Program-made: the position numbers and the translations under genes
DNA from: a bacterium
GTDB taxonomy: Bacteria; Patescibacteriota; Microgenomatia; Levybacterales; UBA12049
NCBI GenBank assembly: GCA_021785915.1
Contig: JAJYEF010000004.1
Location: 1 to 37,243 of the forward strand
Direction of reading: 5' to 3'
DNA: 37,243 bases
The notes under the pieces: model-generated
Seen by the model: the letters and a program-made list of their open reading frames with translations, nothing else
What the model was told of the DNA's origin: nothing
Database searches by the model: none
Shown: positions 9,006-17,433 of the stretch, piece by piece
How the letters are laid out: each line of letters opens with the position of its first letter
Numbering within the stretch: position 1 is the stretch's first letter

Positions 9006-9800
9006 TTAATATTTTCCGCTTTGGGCTATATCTTTTCCTATTATTATTATAACATCAGCAATCCCGCTTCTCTCTATTTGCTCCTTCGGTATACCAAAAA
9101 ACGAGCTAAGCTTGTCAACCGTATAAGTATCCTGACCCGAGTATTCGACTTTTGACTTATCCTCCTCTCTGGAACTGCTCGTTACCAAAATCACATTTCC
9201 CCCGATATTATTTATATAAGATGAAATTCTTGCTCCAAGGCCGTTTACCTGGGTCGAATTAACAACCTCTATACTTTGATTTTCGCGGTATATTTCGGGA
9301 TCCGTAAATGTAAGGGATATAAGAGTACTTATCTGAGTTTGGGACAAACCGCTATTTATGCTTCTGACATAAATAGAGTCTGAAGAGACACTTTTAGTAA
9401 GTAAAAAAAGCCTTAATAAATCAATGGGTGTTAGGCCCGTAACGGAGTTGCCTAAAGGAAATTCCGAATTTAATAAAATAGACGCAATATTCCCGCTGTT
9501 AACACTTCCGTTTACTTTTATTTGTCCGTCGATAGGAACCGCAAGAAATTTGGATACGTCATAAGGGGCATTTGCAAGAGTTAAAACGGATATGGAATTA
9601 GGATTAGGGGAAAAAGATACAACTTCGGTTTGGTTGGTACCCCTAAGTACGACGTTAAACTTATGAACTCCGTCAAATTTACTGTCTTTGACGATAAAAG
9701 CAAGTTTTAATAAAAGGGACATTAATATCAAACCTGCCACGAGGATAATAAAAATCCCTGCAAGTCTCAAATTATTTTTTTTGGGAACTTTTTTAGACAT
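9006..9800 (-). CDS. membrane-anchored LytR_C-domain protein
   Basis: N-terminal TM; C-terminal IEVVNSTQVNGLGARISSYINNIGGNVILVTSSSREED..Y..SGQDTYTVDKLSSFFGIPKEQIERSGIADVIIIIGKD typical of LytR_C. Confidence 0.75.
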   Translation of the reverse strand: MSKKVPKKNNLRLAGIFIILVAGLILMSLLLKLAFIVKDSKFDGVHKFNVVLRGTNQTEVVSFSPNPNSISVLTLANAPYDVSKFLAVPIDGQIKVNGSVNSGNIASILLNSEFPLGNSVTGLTPIDLLRLFLLTKSVSSDSIYVRSINSGLSQTQISTLISLTFTDPEIYRENQSIEVVNSTQVNGLGARISSYINNIGGNVILVTSSSREEDKSKVEYSGQDTYTVDKLSSFFGIPKEQIERSGIADVIIIIGKDIAQSGKY

Positions 9801-9803
9801 AAA

Positions 9804-9938
9804 TTAATAGTCTTTTTTCTTTTTGGAGACCAACTCGGGCATAGTAAAAACAGGAGGATTACTAACACTTACTTTATTTTGTTTATCCTTTTTTTGTTTC
9901 TTCTTATCCCCTTTATAATAACCGCCGAAACTACCCAT
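9804..9938 (-). CDS. small Lys-rich protein, 44 aa (not in supplied ORF track)
   Basis: Hand translation: MGSFGGYYKGDKKKQKKDKQNKVSVSNPPVFTMPELVSKKKKDY*; preceded by AGGGGGTGATTTTATG (strong extended SD); 3 nt before the LytR_C start. Confidence 0.65.
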   Translation of the reverse strand: MGSFGGYYKGDKKKQKKDKQNKVSVSNPPVFTMPELVSKKKKDY

Positions 9939-9980
9939 AAAATCACCCCCTTTTATTATATATAAAATAGGCTTTTCGCT

Positions 9981-10724
9981 TCAAACCCTTCTTTCCAAAC
10001 CATCCAGAAAATTCGAAAGTTCTTGCGGAAGCTCGGAGACAAACTCTACCCTATCCCCGCTTTTTGGATGGTTAAAAGAGATTTTTTTAGCATGAAGAAA
10101 CACTCTTTGTAAATACTTTCTGTCATTTCTTGAAACCTTACGTCCGGCATATAGAGGGTCCGCAAAAATAGGATGGTTTATGTATTTTAAATGTACCCTT
10201 ATTTGGTGTGTCCTCCCTGTCTTTGGATAAAGCTCAAGAAGGGTGAGCGCTTCTTTAACTTTATCCTGCACAAAATACAAGATATCTAAGACCTTATATT
10301 TTGTCAAAGAATCCTTTCCCCCGGCAAGAACCCCAAACCTTTTCCTGTTCCACGGAAGCCTTCCCACCGGTACGGAAATCTCTCCCTCGTGCTCAATTAA
10401 TCCGTGGACCAGAGCAACATAAATCTTTTCAACGATTCTCTGCTTGAACTGCTGCTGAAGGCTAACAAAACTTTCCATAGTCTTAGCAACAACAATAATT
10501 CCCGAAGTTTCCTTATCTATCCTGTGGACAATCCCTGCTCTTTTGTAAAAATCCGAAAGCTTATCGGTTTGAGCGTTTTTTGAGGCAAACGAAAGATAAT
10601 CTTCAACAAAATCTTGTAGCGTTTCTTCGTTTACGGTAGTTTCCGCCTTATTTACGGTAAATCCCGAAGGCTTATCGACAATCAGCAGATAGTCATCCTC
10701 ATAAATTACTTTAAACTTACTCAT
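9981..10724 (-). CDS. RluA-family pseudouridine synthase
   Basis: RAGIVHRIDKETSGIIVVAKT, VGRLPWNRKRFGV, YPKTGRTHQIRVHLKYINHPIFADPLYAGRK. Confidence 0.93.
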   Translation of the reverse strand: MSKFKVIYEDDYLLIVDKPSGFTVNKAETTVNEETLQDFVEDYLSFASKNAQTDKLSDFYKRAGIVHRIDKETSGIIVVAKTMESFVSLQQQFKQRIVEKIYVALVHGLIEHEGEISVPVGRLPWNRKRFGVLAGGKDSLTKYKVLDILYFVQDKVKEALTLLELYPKTGRTHQIRVHLKYINHPIFADPLYAGRKVSRNDRKYLQRVFLHAKKISFNHPKSGDRVEFVSELPQELSNFLDGLERRV

Positions 10725-11413
10725 TTCCTGGAAATATACTTGTCTATTATTTCCTGATTAATAATAAGGATTAAAGAAGCAAAAAGAGATACCAGCAAAA
10801 ATATATTTTCTGGCGCAATGAAAGAAAAAGTTTTGACATTTAACAAAAGCTTGGAGATAAAATAAATAAAAGAAAAGATAGAAATAAAGACCAGTCCCAA
10901 ACTTCCCTCTTTTATTTCCCCTCTGGAAGAATAAGGAAAAATAAGTTTAGTGAAAAGGAAAAAAGATAATATCGAAAATACAAGAATAATGTTAAAAAAA
11001 AGAGACGTCTTTCCCAAATAAACAAAGTAACCGATAATTAACCCTATTGGCAAAACACCTATAAACGCCATCATGAATATATCGAATAATCTACCAAAAG
11101 GCATTTTCTTAAACGAGGAATAAAAATAAGCAAATAAAGACCCACCCACTACCCCGCCGGGCAGCGACAAACCGGGAAAATAAGGAAGGTCAAAAAAAAC
11201 AAGCGGATTAAGAAAGCCTGGATTAAAATAAAAAAGCGCATAAAAAAACCTTGCGAAAAGCATTGAAACGAAAAATGTAAGAATTGCCATGCTGAATATC
11301 CTCTCCAAACTTATGTCTTTTCTTATGATCACGAAGTCGTCTCGTGCAAGGAAATAAACAAAATACATAAATATTACGAAACACAAAAGCAATATCGGCA
11401 AAACGAAAATCAT
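10721..11413 (-). CDS. divergent prolipoprotein diacylglyceryl transferase (Lgt)-like membrane protein
   Basis: ARFFYALFYF...FPGLSLPGGVVGGSLFAYFYSSFKKMPFGRLFDIFMMAFIGVLPIGLIIGYFVY aligns by eye with Lgt core, but key motif residues are missing. Confidence 0.6.
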   Translation of the reverse strand: MIFVLPILLLCFVIFMYFVYFLARDDFVIIRKDISLERIFSMAILTFFVSMLFARFFYALFYFNPGFLNPLVFFDLPYFPGLSLPGGVVGGSLFAYFYSSFKKMPFGRLFDIFMMAFIGVLPIGLIIGYFVYLGKTSLFFNIILVFSILSFFLFTKLIFPYSSRGEIKEGSLGLVFISIFSFIYFISKLLLNVKTFSFIAPENIFLLVSLFASLILIINQEIIDKYISRK

Positions 11414-11414
11414 A

Positions 11415-12689
11415 CTACTCCCTGTCTGTTACAAAAGTCCTTATAAAAGCGAGCACCAAAACCACCAGGCCAACGAATGTTATTACAGATTTTACACCAA
11501 AAATATCGGCAAGTCCGCCGACAAGAATAACCGGCAGGATAGACAAAACACCCACCAGTGAATTAAGCACGCCGTACATTTTTCCTCTTAATTCATCCGT
11601 CGTTTCCTCCTGTAAAATTGTATTTGCCGGAACGAAAACAAATGCCGTTGCAAATCCTAAAACAAATGCCAAAAATACCATTATGTGTAAAACGTTTATC
11701 CTAAAAAGTTGCGGAAGAAATAAATTTATGTCCTGGATTATTTCCCTGGACTCAACTTTTGATCCATATGGCAAAAGTACGATAGCGATACCTAAAAGAA
11801 ACATCCCAAATTTAGTCAAAAGAGACTTAGAAACCTTATGGAAATAACTTCCTATAATTACCGCACCCAAAGCAAGTCCGATGATTGCCGGAGTAACGAA
11901 TAGCAAGGGAAAAGATTCGATATTTATACTTAAAACCTGCTTTGCGTAACCCGGGCCTATAACTGCAATGACTAAAATCAAAATTTGGGCAAGAGTTAAA
12001 GAAAAAAGGGCATGGTATAAAGACTTTGTTTTCGATATTATGTCTATAACATCTTTTATTTCCTGCCTGAAGCTCAAGCTTTTGACATCTATCTCCATCT
12101 TTTCATTCTTTCCATTTGAATATTTAATAAGCGAGGTAAAAAAAGCCGCCAGAAGAAATATTACCGTCAAAAGTAAAAATATATTAGCTCTTCCGACCAA
12201 ATATAAAATTGCTCCGGATGATGCATATGCCAAAAAAATCGACGCATATATACCCATCCCAAAAAGGGCGTTTGCCGACAAAAGGAGTTTCTTGTCCACC
12301 AAAAGAGGTATCATCGGTGTCTCCGCGGGTATAAAAAATTGGGTTACCAAAGATACTGTAAACGTCAACAAATAGACAATCACCAAATCTTTATATAACA
12401 CCAAGAGAGGGAAAACTATAATCGCCCTTAGGATATTTGTCCACAGCAAAACGTTTTTCTTATCCCACCTGTCTACCAAAACACCCGCTAAAATCCCGAA
12501 AAAAATTGAAGGCAAAGTAAAGGCAAGAACTACCCCGGAAACGGCTACTGATGAATTAGACACCCCGAACACTACCAAAAGAAGGGCGAATATAAAAAGA
12601 TTCATGGAAAACTGGGAAAAAAATTCTGCAAGCATCAAGTAAGAAAACGGTCTTATCCTAAGGGTTTTAATAATAAGGTTGTCGTTCAT
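11415..12689 (-). CDS. MFS transporter
   Basis: 12-TM-like 424 aa protein; GVLVDRWDKKNVLLWTNILRA and ILQEETTDELRGKMYGVLNSLVGVLSILPV motifs. Confidence 0.9.
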   Translation of the reverse strand: MNDNLIIKTLRIRPFSYLMLAEFFSQFSMNLFIFALLLVVFGVSNSSVAVSGVVLAFTLPSIFFGILAGVLVDRWDKKNVLLWTNILRAIIVFPLLVLYKDLVIVYLLTFTVSLVTQFFIPAETPMIPLLVDKKLLLSANALFGMGIYASIFLAYASSGAILYLVGRANIFLLLTVIFLLAAFFTSLIKYSNGKNEKMEIDVKSLSFRQEIKDVIDIISKTKSLYHALFSLTLAQILILVIAVIGPGYAKQVLSINIESFPLLFVTPAIIGLALGAVIIGSYFHKVSKSLLTKFGMFLLGIAIVLLPYGSKVESREIIQDINLFLPQLFRINVLHIMVFLAFVLGFATAFVFVPANTILQEETTDELRGKMYGVLNSLVGVLSILPVILVGGLADIFGVKSVITFVGLVVLVLAFIRTFVTDRE

Positions 12690-12697
12690 AAAGGGTC

Positions 12698-13258
12698 CTA
12701 AGAAGCTTTTTCGGTATAAGCTCCGGTTCTTGTGTCTATACGCACTTTTTCTCCTATTTTTATAAAAAGTGGAACTTTTACCGTTAATCCGTTTTCAAGA
12801 GTTGCATCCTTAAAAACATTTGTCGCAGAATTACCCTTTACACCTGGTGCGGTTTCGATAACCGTAAATACCATTTTGGGCGGAAGGTTCATTGAAAGAG
12901 CTTCCTTATCCAAAAAGCTAATGTTGCAATTCTCGCCCTCTTTAAGGTAGTAAACGTCACTTCCGACAATCTTCAACGATACTCCGACCTGCTCAAAAGT
13001 TTGAGGATCCATAAAATATGCGCTGTCGCCGTCTTTATACAAATACTGCAGATCCTTTTTAATAACCTGCATATCGTTCACTTTTGCCCCGTTTATGAAA
13101 CTCTTATCCGTGATTGTTCCGGTCCTGACATTTTTTACTTTTACCTTAATATTCGCACTGCCCCGCCCCATTTTTATATGCTCATAAGAAAGCACCTGCA
13201 AAAGGTTTCCGTTTTCTTCAAAAATTGTACCCGAACGAAGGTCTGTTACACTAATCAT
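12698..13258 (-). CDS. efp: translation elongation factor P
   Basis: MISVTDLRSGTIFEENGNLLQVLSYEHIKMGRGSANIKVKVKNVRTG...; GLTVKVPLFIKIGEKVRIDTRTGAYTEKA. Confidence 0.97.
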   Translation of the reverse strand: MISVTDLRSGTIFEENGNLLQVLSYEHIKMGRGSANIKVKVKNVRTGTITDKSFINGAKVNDMQVIKKDLQYLYKDGDSAYFMDPQTFEQVGVSLKIVGSDVYYLKEGENCNISFLDKEALSMNLPPKMVFTVIETAPGVKGNSATNVFKDATLENGLTVKVPLFIKIGEKVRIDTRTGAYTEKAS

Positions 13259-14208
13259 TTCCTTTTAACTCTGATAAGTCCCGAACATGGGACTACCTCT
13301 ACTCCTTTTTTCTCCAACTCATCTAAAAATATATTAGCGCCGATTGAATCAGCTGCCATATGTCCGGTATCTATAACGTTTATGTGGAGTTTCCTTAATT
13401 CCGTTACGGCGTCTTCTGGAACATGCATTTCGATTATTGTTCCGACTCCTGCTTTTGCCATTTCTATGTATAACTCTTTTGAAGGGTTCGTCCCCCCGGT
13501 AAAACCGACGACTACCCTGCCTGCCCTGCTTTGCTCCGAACCCGAAACAAGGCTTGGTCCTGCTTTTCCTTTTGTGCTCTCGACAAATTCCGGTACTTCA
13601 TTCACATAGTCAAGTACCTCTCCCGCCGTCCTGAACGGTTTTTTAGAAAGATAATCCTGCATGAATTTGTTGCCTATATTATCCCATATAGTATGGAGAG
13701 CTAGAAATGGAACACCCAAAAGTCTTGCGGCGTCCACGGCTTGATTATGGTTTAATGGGCCAAATCTTCTTTTTACCTGGCCTTTTCTTTCCTCAAAGAG
13801 CGCATGGGCAACGTTTACCGGAACACCTGCCTCGGCAAACATATCTACCTGAACATCTATTACATCGTGTAGGCTTGCCAAAGCGGGACCCGATGGATGA
13901 TGAGATATTAAAATATCAAACTTTTCACCTTTTTGGTTAAGCCTGTCCAAAAGTAAAACCTCAGAAGCCTCCGCGTCAATGCCGACCAAAGCTTTTTTGA
14001 CTTTAGTGTTGAGATCACCGTACATTACCCTAGAATCGGAATAAGGATTTTTAAGCGACTCTTTATCAAAGTATTTTTTCTTTTTGTCGGGAAGTTCGTT
14101 GTACTGCTTTTTTAATCTTTTTAGCTCTTCTTCTACTTCTTTTTCGCCCCTTGGGTCTGCCTTTATGGCCATAGAAATTGCTAAATCGTAAATTTCCTGA
14201 AGTGTCAT
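13255..14208 (-). CDS. NIF3-like (NGG1-interacting factor 3 family) protein
   Basis: DILISHHPSGPALASLHDVIDVQVDMFAEAGVPVNVAHALFEER; GTIIEMHVPEDAV. Start moved from 14337 to Met at 14208, because the upstream 43 codons overlap a tRNA. Confidence 0.8.
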   Translation of the reverse strand: MTLQEIYDLAISMAIKADPRGEKEVEEELKRLKKQYNELPDKKKKYFDKESLKNPYSDSRVMYGDLNTKVKKALVGIDAEASEVLLLDRLNQKGEKFDILISHHPSGPALASLHDVIDVQVDMFAEAGVPVNVAHALFEERKGQVKRRFGPLNHNQAVDAARLLGVPFLALHTIWDNIGNKFMQDYLSKKPFRTAGEVLDYVNEVPEFVESTKGKAGPSLVSGSEQSRAGRVVVGFTGGTNPSKELYIEMAKAGVGTIIEMHVPEDAVTELRKLHINVIDTGHMAADSIGANIFLDELEKKGVEVVPCSGLIRVKRK

Positions 14209-14247
14209 AAACCCTATTTTAGCATTTAGCCAATACAAAATAAAGTG

Positions 14248-14330
14248 TGGGCGAGGAGAGATTCGAACTCTCAAGGCCTTGCAGCCAATAGTTTTTGAGA
14301 CTATCGCGTATACCGTTCCGCCACTCGCCC
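14248..14330 (-). tRNA. tRNA-Leu(CAA)
   Basis: Minus strand GGGCGAG TG GCGGAACGGTATACGC G ATAGT CTCAAAA ACTAT TGGCTGCAAGGCCTT GAGAG TTCGAAT CTCTC CTCGCCC A; anticodon CAA, long variable arm; CCA not encoded. Confidence 0.93.
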
Positions 14331-14354
14331 CGTTCACAATTATACAAAATATTC

Positions 14355-14384
14355 TTGACTTTATAAACCCAGCTTAAGTATAAT
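14355..14384 (+). promoter_or_regulatory. putative promoter of 14448 gene
   Basis: TTGACT (14355-14360), 18 bp, TATAAT (14379-14384). Confidence 0.5.
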
Positions 14385-14447
14385 TTTTGTTTACCGGCAT
14401 CTTAAGTATATTCTAAGCAACAATATCTTAAAATTCCTAGGTTTCGT

Positions 14448-15062
14448 ATGAAAGAAAAAACTCAGAATAAGTTCTTTAAGTTCCTAGACACTGTTAAAAG
14501 ACTACCAGATAAAAAACATCATCTGGATTTTGTAGCAGCGCTTCTTACAATTCCCGTCCTCTTATCTGTAATAATATTGAATTATACAAACCTCAATAAC
14601 ATGCAGAAACTAAAAACTACGCCTACTCCCACTAATGCACCCGTTACATTACTGCCCAACAAGCAACAAATCATCGTAGTCCCTCAAAATGCTATTCAAC
14701 AGGCGACTCCAAGCGCGACGCCCCCTCCGCAGTCATGCCAAAAAGATATCGGTCCCGTAACTATATCCTATCCTTCGGAAGGACAAACAGTTTCTGACAA
14801 CCCATTATGCGTAAATATAAGTTATGATAATCTTAACTATTGCTCGGTTGTATGGTCATATAGAATAAATAACGGCCAGTGGTCGGACTTTAACAGTAAT
14901 AATCCGTGCATCTATAATTTGCCAAATGGTAGCGTTAAATTTGACCTGAGAATTCAAAGTACGGTAATTCAAAAAGAAGTGGATTTGACGAGGAATTTTA
15001 CTTACGACGGTAATAGCTTAGCTACGCCAACGCCCGCAACTTCATCAGCTTCAACCCAGTAA
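14448..15062 (+). CDS. hypothetical single-TM exported protein with Thr/Pro-rich linkers
   Basis: TM FVAALLTIPVLLSVIILNY then TPTPTNAP linker and an extracellular domain. Confidence 0.65.
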   Translation: MKEKTQNKFFKFLDTVKRLPDKKHHLDFVAALLTIPVLLSVIILNYTNLNNMQKLKTTPTPTNAPVTLLPNKQQIIVVPQNAIQQATPSATPPPQSCQKDIGPVTISYPSEGQTVSDNPLCVNISYDNLNYCSVVWSYRINNGQWSDFNSNNPCIYNLPNGSVKFDLRIQSTVIQKEVDLTRNFTYDGNSLATPTPATSSASTQ

Positions 15063-15089
15063 AAGAAATTAAAAAAACCAAATTTACAA

Positions 15090-15128
15090 AAAATTAAACT
15101 AACAGGTTTTAAGTGCTAGTTTAATTTT
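15090..15128. terminator. bidirectional hairpin between convergent genes
   Basis: AAAATTAAACTA (15090-15101) / TAGTTTAATTTT (15117-15128): 12-bp perfect stem, 15-nt loop. Confidence 0.65.
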
Positions 15129-15151
15129 GTATTATTGCTATCCAAATCGAG

Positions 15152-15442
15152 CTATAATGTTGTGCCTTGCTGTCCTCCGTCACCTTGTGTCGGATCCTGA
15201 CCGGGTAATCCCGACGGCGTTTGGGGAACCGATGTAGGCTCCGGTACTGCAGGTTCTGAAACAGGCGCAGTCGGCTCAACTGGCTGCTGTACGGGTGGTA
15301 CAACTGTCGGCTCTGTTGGTGGGACTGCCGGCTCTACCGGAGCTTGTGGCTCAGGCGCTTGCGGCGGAGTTCCCGGTACCGATGCTGTTCCCGGATCAGT
15401 TACAGGATTTGACACTGGCTGCTGTTGCTGTTGATCATCCAT
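15152..15442 (-). CDS. Pro/Gln/Val-rich low-complexity small protein
   Basis: MDDQQQQQPVSNPVTDPGTASVPGTPPQAPEPQAPVEPAVPPTEP...; strong SD AAGGGGGTGA overlapping the dnaB 3' end. Confidence 0.6.
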   Translation of the reverse strand: MDDQQQQQPVSNPVTDPGTASVPGTPPQAPEPQAPVEPAVPPTEPTVVPPVQQPVEPTAPVSEPAVPEPTSVPQTPSGLPGQDPTQGDGGQQGTTL

Positions 15443-15449
15443 TTAAAAT

Positions 15450-16775
15450 TTATTCACCCCCTTCCCTCTTTTTATCCATATTATAAAATCTTATCCTATC
15501 TCCCTTAAAAAGTAAATCCACTTCTCCTGTAGGCCCGTTTCTGTGTTTTGCAATAAAAAGTTTTGTAGGTATTACGTTCGAAACTGCGTCATCGGTTCTA
15601 TATAAAAACATAACTATATCAGCATCCTGCTCAATCGCTCCCGACTCCCTGAGATCCGCAAGCTGTGGCCTTTTCTCACCCCTATGCTCCACGGCGCGCG
15701 ATAACTGGGAGACGGCCAGAACCGGGATCTTAAGCTCTCTGGCAAGATTTTTTAAACCCTGGGAGACAATAGATACCTCCTGTACTCTATTATCGTATCT
15801 TCTGCCAGGATCCGCAAGCTGCAGGTAATCCACGATTAAAAGTTTTATGCCCTGCTCCATTTGCAATCTTCGTGCTTTTGTGCGCATCTCTGAAATTGAT
15901 ATTCCCGGAGTATCGTCGATAAAAATCGGGGCATCTGCCAACTCTCCCATCGCCTGGGACAATTTTGTAAAGTCACTTTCCGAAAGTTTTCCAGTCTTTA
16001 GTCTCCAAGCGTCTACGTCTGCCTGACCTACCAAAAGCCTATCCACCAATTCTTCCTGACTCATTTCCAATGAAAAAATCCCGACCGGGGTTTTTTGGTT
16101 AACTGCTATATATTGCGAAATATTAACGATCATTGCGGTTTTGCCCTGACCCGGACGCGCAGCCAATACAATCATATTCGAAGGTTGCATACCTGATAAG
16201 ATATTATCAAGATCTGTAAAACCCGTAGTGATTCCCCTAAATCCGGCTCCTTTTTTGTGTATTTCGTCAATTCGGTCAAAACTTTCGGCAAGACTTTCTT
16301 TTATTGCCGAAAAGCCGCGGACATTCCTCCCCTGGGAAATTGAAAAAATTGAGCTCTCTGCTCTATCCAGAAGACTACCCACATCCTGTTCTCCGTCGTA
16401 AACATTCTCCGCTATAAACGTCCCTGCCGAAATCAAATTTCTTTTTATAGACTCGTCACGGATTATCTCGGCATAATCTTCAACGTTTGCGGCAGTAGGG
16501 ACAACATCAATAAGTTCCGCAATGTATGAAGCTTCAACCTTGTCGCCGTCTTTTATCTTTTTCAGCTCCTTTTTTAAAGTGACGGTATCTATGGGTTTTC
16601 TTTCTTCATATAAAGAAAGCATTGCGTCAAAAATTATTCCGTTGATATCATTATAAAAATCCCTTGGTTTTATAAGTTCAGAAATAAGGCCGATAGCGTC
16701 CTTATCTATAAGCACAGCTCCCAGCAAGCTCTGTTCTGCATCTTCACTATGTGGAGGAGTCTTTAGATTTGCCAT
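15450..16775 (-). CDS. dnaB: replicative DNA helicase DnaB
   Basis: PPHSEDAEQSLLGAVLIDKDA; Walker A AARPGQGKTAMIVN; FSLEMSQEELVDRLL; LLIVDYLQLADPG; LRESGAIEQDADIVMFLYR. Confidence 0.97.
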   Translation of the reverse strand: MANLKTPPHSEDAEQSLLGAVLIDKDAIGLISELIKPRDFYNDINGIIFDAMLSLYEERKPIDTVTLKKELKKIKDGDKVEASYIAELIDVVPTAANVEDYAEIIRDESIKRNLISAGTFIAENVYDGEQDVGSLLDRAESSIFSISQGRNVRGFSAIKESLAESFDRIDEIHKKGAGFRGITTGFTDLDNILSGMQPSNMIVLAARPGQGKTAMIVNISQYIAVNQKTPVGIFSLEMSQEELVDRLLVGQADVDAWRLKTGKLSESDFTKLSQAMGELADAPIFIDDTPGISISEMRTKARRLQMEQGIKLLIVDYLQLADPGRRYDNRVQEVSIVSQGLKNLARELKIPVLAVSQLSRAVEHRGEKRPQLADLRESGAIEQDADIVMFLYRTDDAVSNVIPTKLFIAKHRNGPTGEVDLLFKGDRIRFYNMDKKREGGE

Positions 16776-16837
16776 ATTTAATTTTTAAATTCGTATAAAG
16801 AATTTAAATTAAAAAACCGTTTTATGCAAGTAGTAAA

Positions 16838-17359
16838 TTACCCAAGAAGCGTTACTTCAAGCTCTTCTGGAAGTTTATCTTCAGACAAGCTTATTTTTGG
16901 GACACTCTTTGAAGATGCTCCATCCAAATTCTTTGCTCCCTCTTGTCTTTTCTCGCCGTATAAAAGTACTGCGCTTGGTTCCATAGCCGTAATAATGCCC
17001 TGTTTTAAGTCGGAGTTAACATTAATGATAACTATCCTGTAATTGTCGAGCTTGTCGGAAGAAATATTTTCCAAATCGCTAGACCTTGCGACCAAAACAT
17101 TCGTATTTTCGGAGATTAACTCATAAATAGTTCCATCACCGGCTTTTATACCCGCAATCTTAAGCCCCAACACTTCGTATTCGCCGGGGCCCGAAATAAT
17201 AACTCTATAATCGTTTACCCTAGACGGGTCAAAACTGTTATCTGTGGAAATAATCGCATCCGCATCAAACTTAGAGATCTTCTCTTTAGGATCAACAGCA
17301 ATGCCAACTTTTTTTCCTTTAATTTTTAAGGTCTCTTCTCCCAGAATCTGGAAATCCAT
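16838..17359 (-). CDS. degenerate metallo-beta-lactamase-fold (UlaG-like) protein
   Basis: KGKKVGIAVDP...DAIISTDNSFD...VIISGPGEYEVLGLKIAGI; HxHxDH absent. Start set at MDFQILG (17359). Confidence 0.6.
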   Translation of the reverse strand: MDFQILGEETLKIKGKKVGIAVDPKEKISKFDADAIISTDNSFDPSRVNDYRVIISGPGEYEVLGLKIAGIKAGDGTIYELISENTNVLVARSSDLENISSDKLDNYRIVIINVNSDLKQGIITAMEPSAVLLYGEKRQEGAKNLDGASSKSVPKISLSEDKLPEELEVTLLG

Positions 17360-17370
17360 AACTCGTAGAT

Positions 17371-17421
17371 ATCCTAACACAATAAATTTTTCTTGACAAG
17401 ACAAGACTTTTTTCGTATTAT
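17371..17421. promoter_or_regulatory. divergent promoters with overlapping -35 elements
   Basis: Plus: TTGACA 17393-17398, 17 bp, TATTAT 17416-17421. Minus: TTGTCA (17394-17399), 17 bp, TAGGAT (17371-17376). Confidence 0.6.
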
Positions 17422-17433
17422 AGGTTCTCTCAT

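Noticed and set aside
13001-13609. Plus-strand 202-aa ORF across efp and the NIF3 gene
   Set aside because: Antisense to two confident CDSs; composition not protein-like.
16784-16808. TTTAAATTC/GAATTTAAA 9-bp inverted repeat upstream of dnaB
   Set aside because: Pure A/T arms apart from one G:C pair; expected by chance in such AT-rich spacers.
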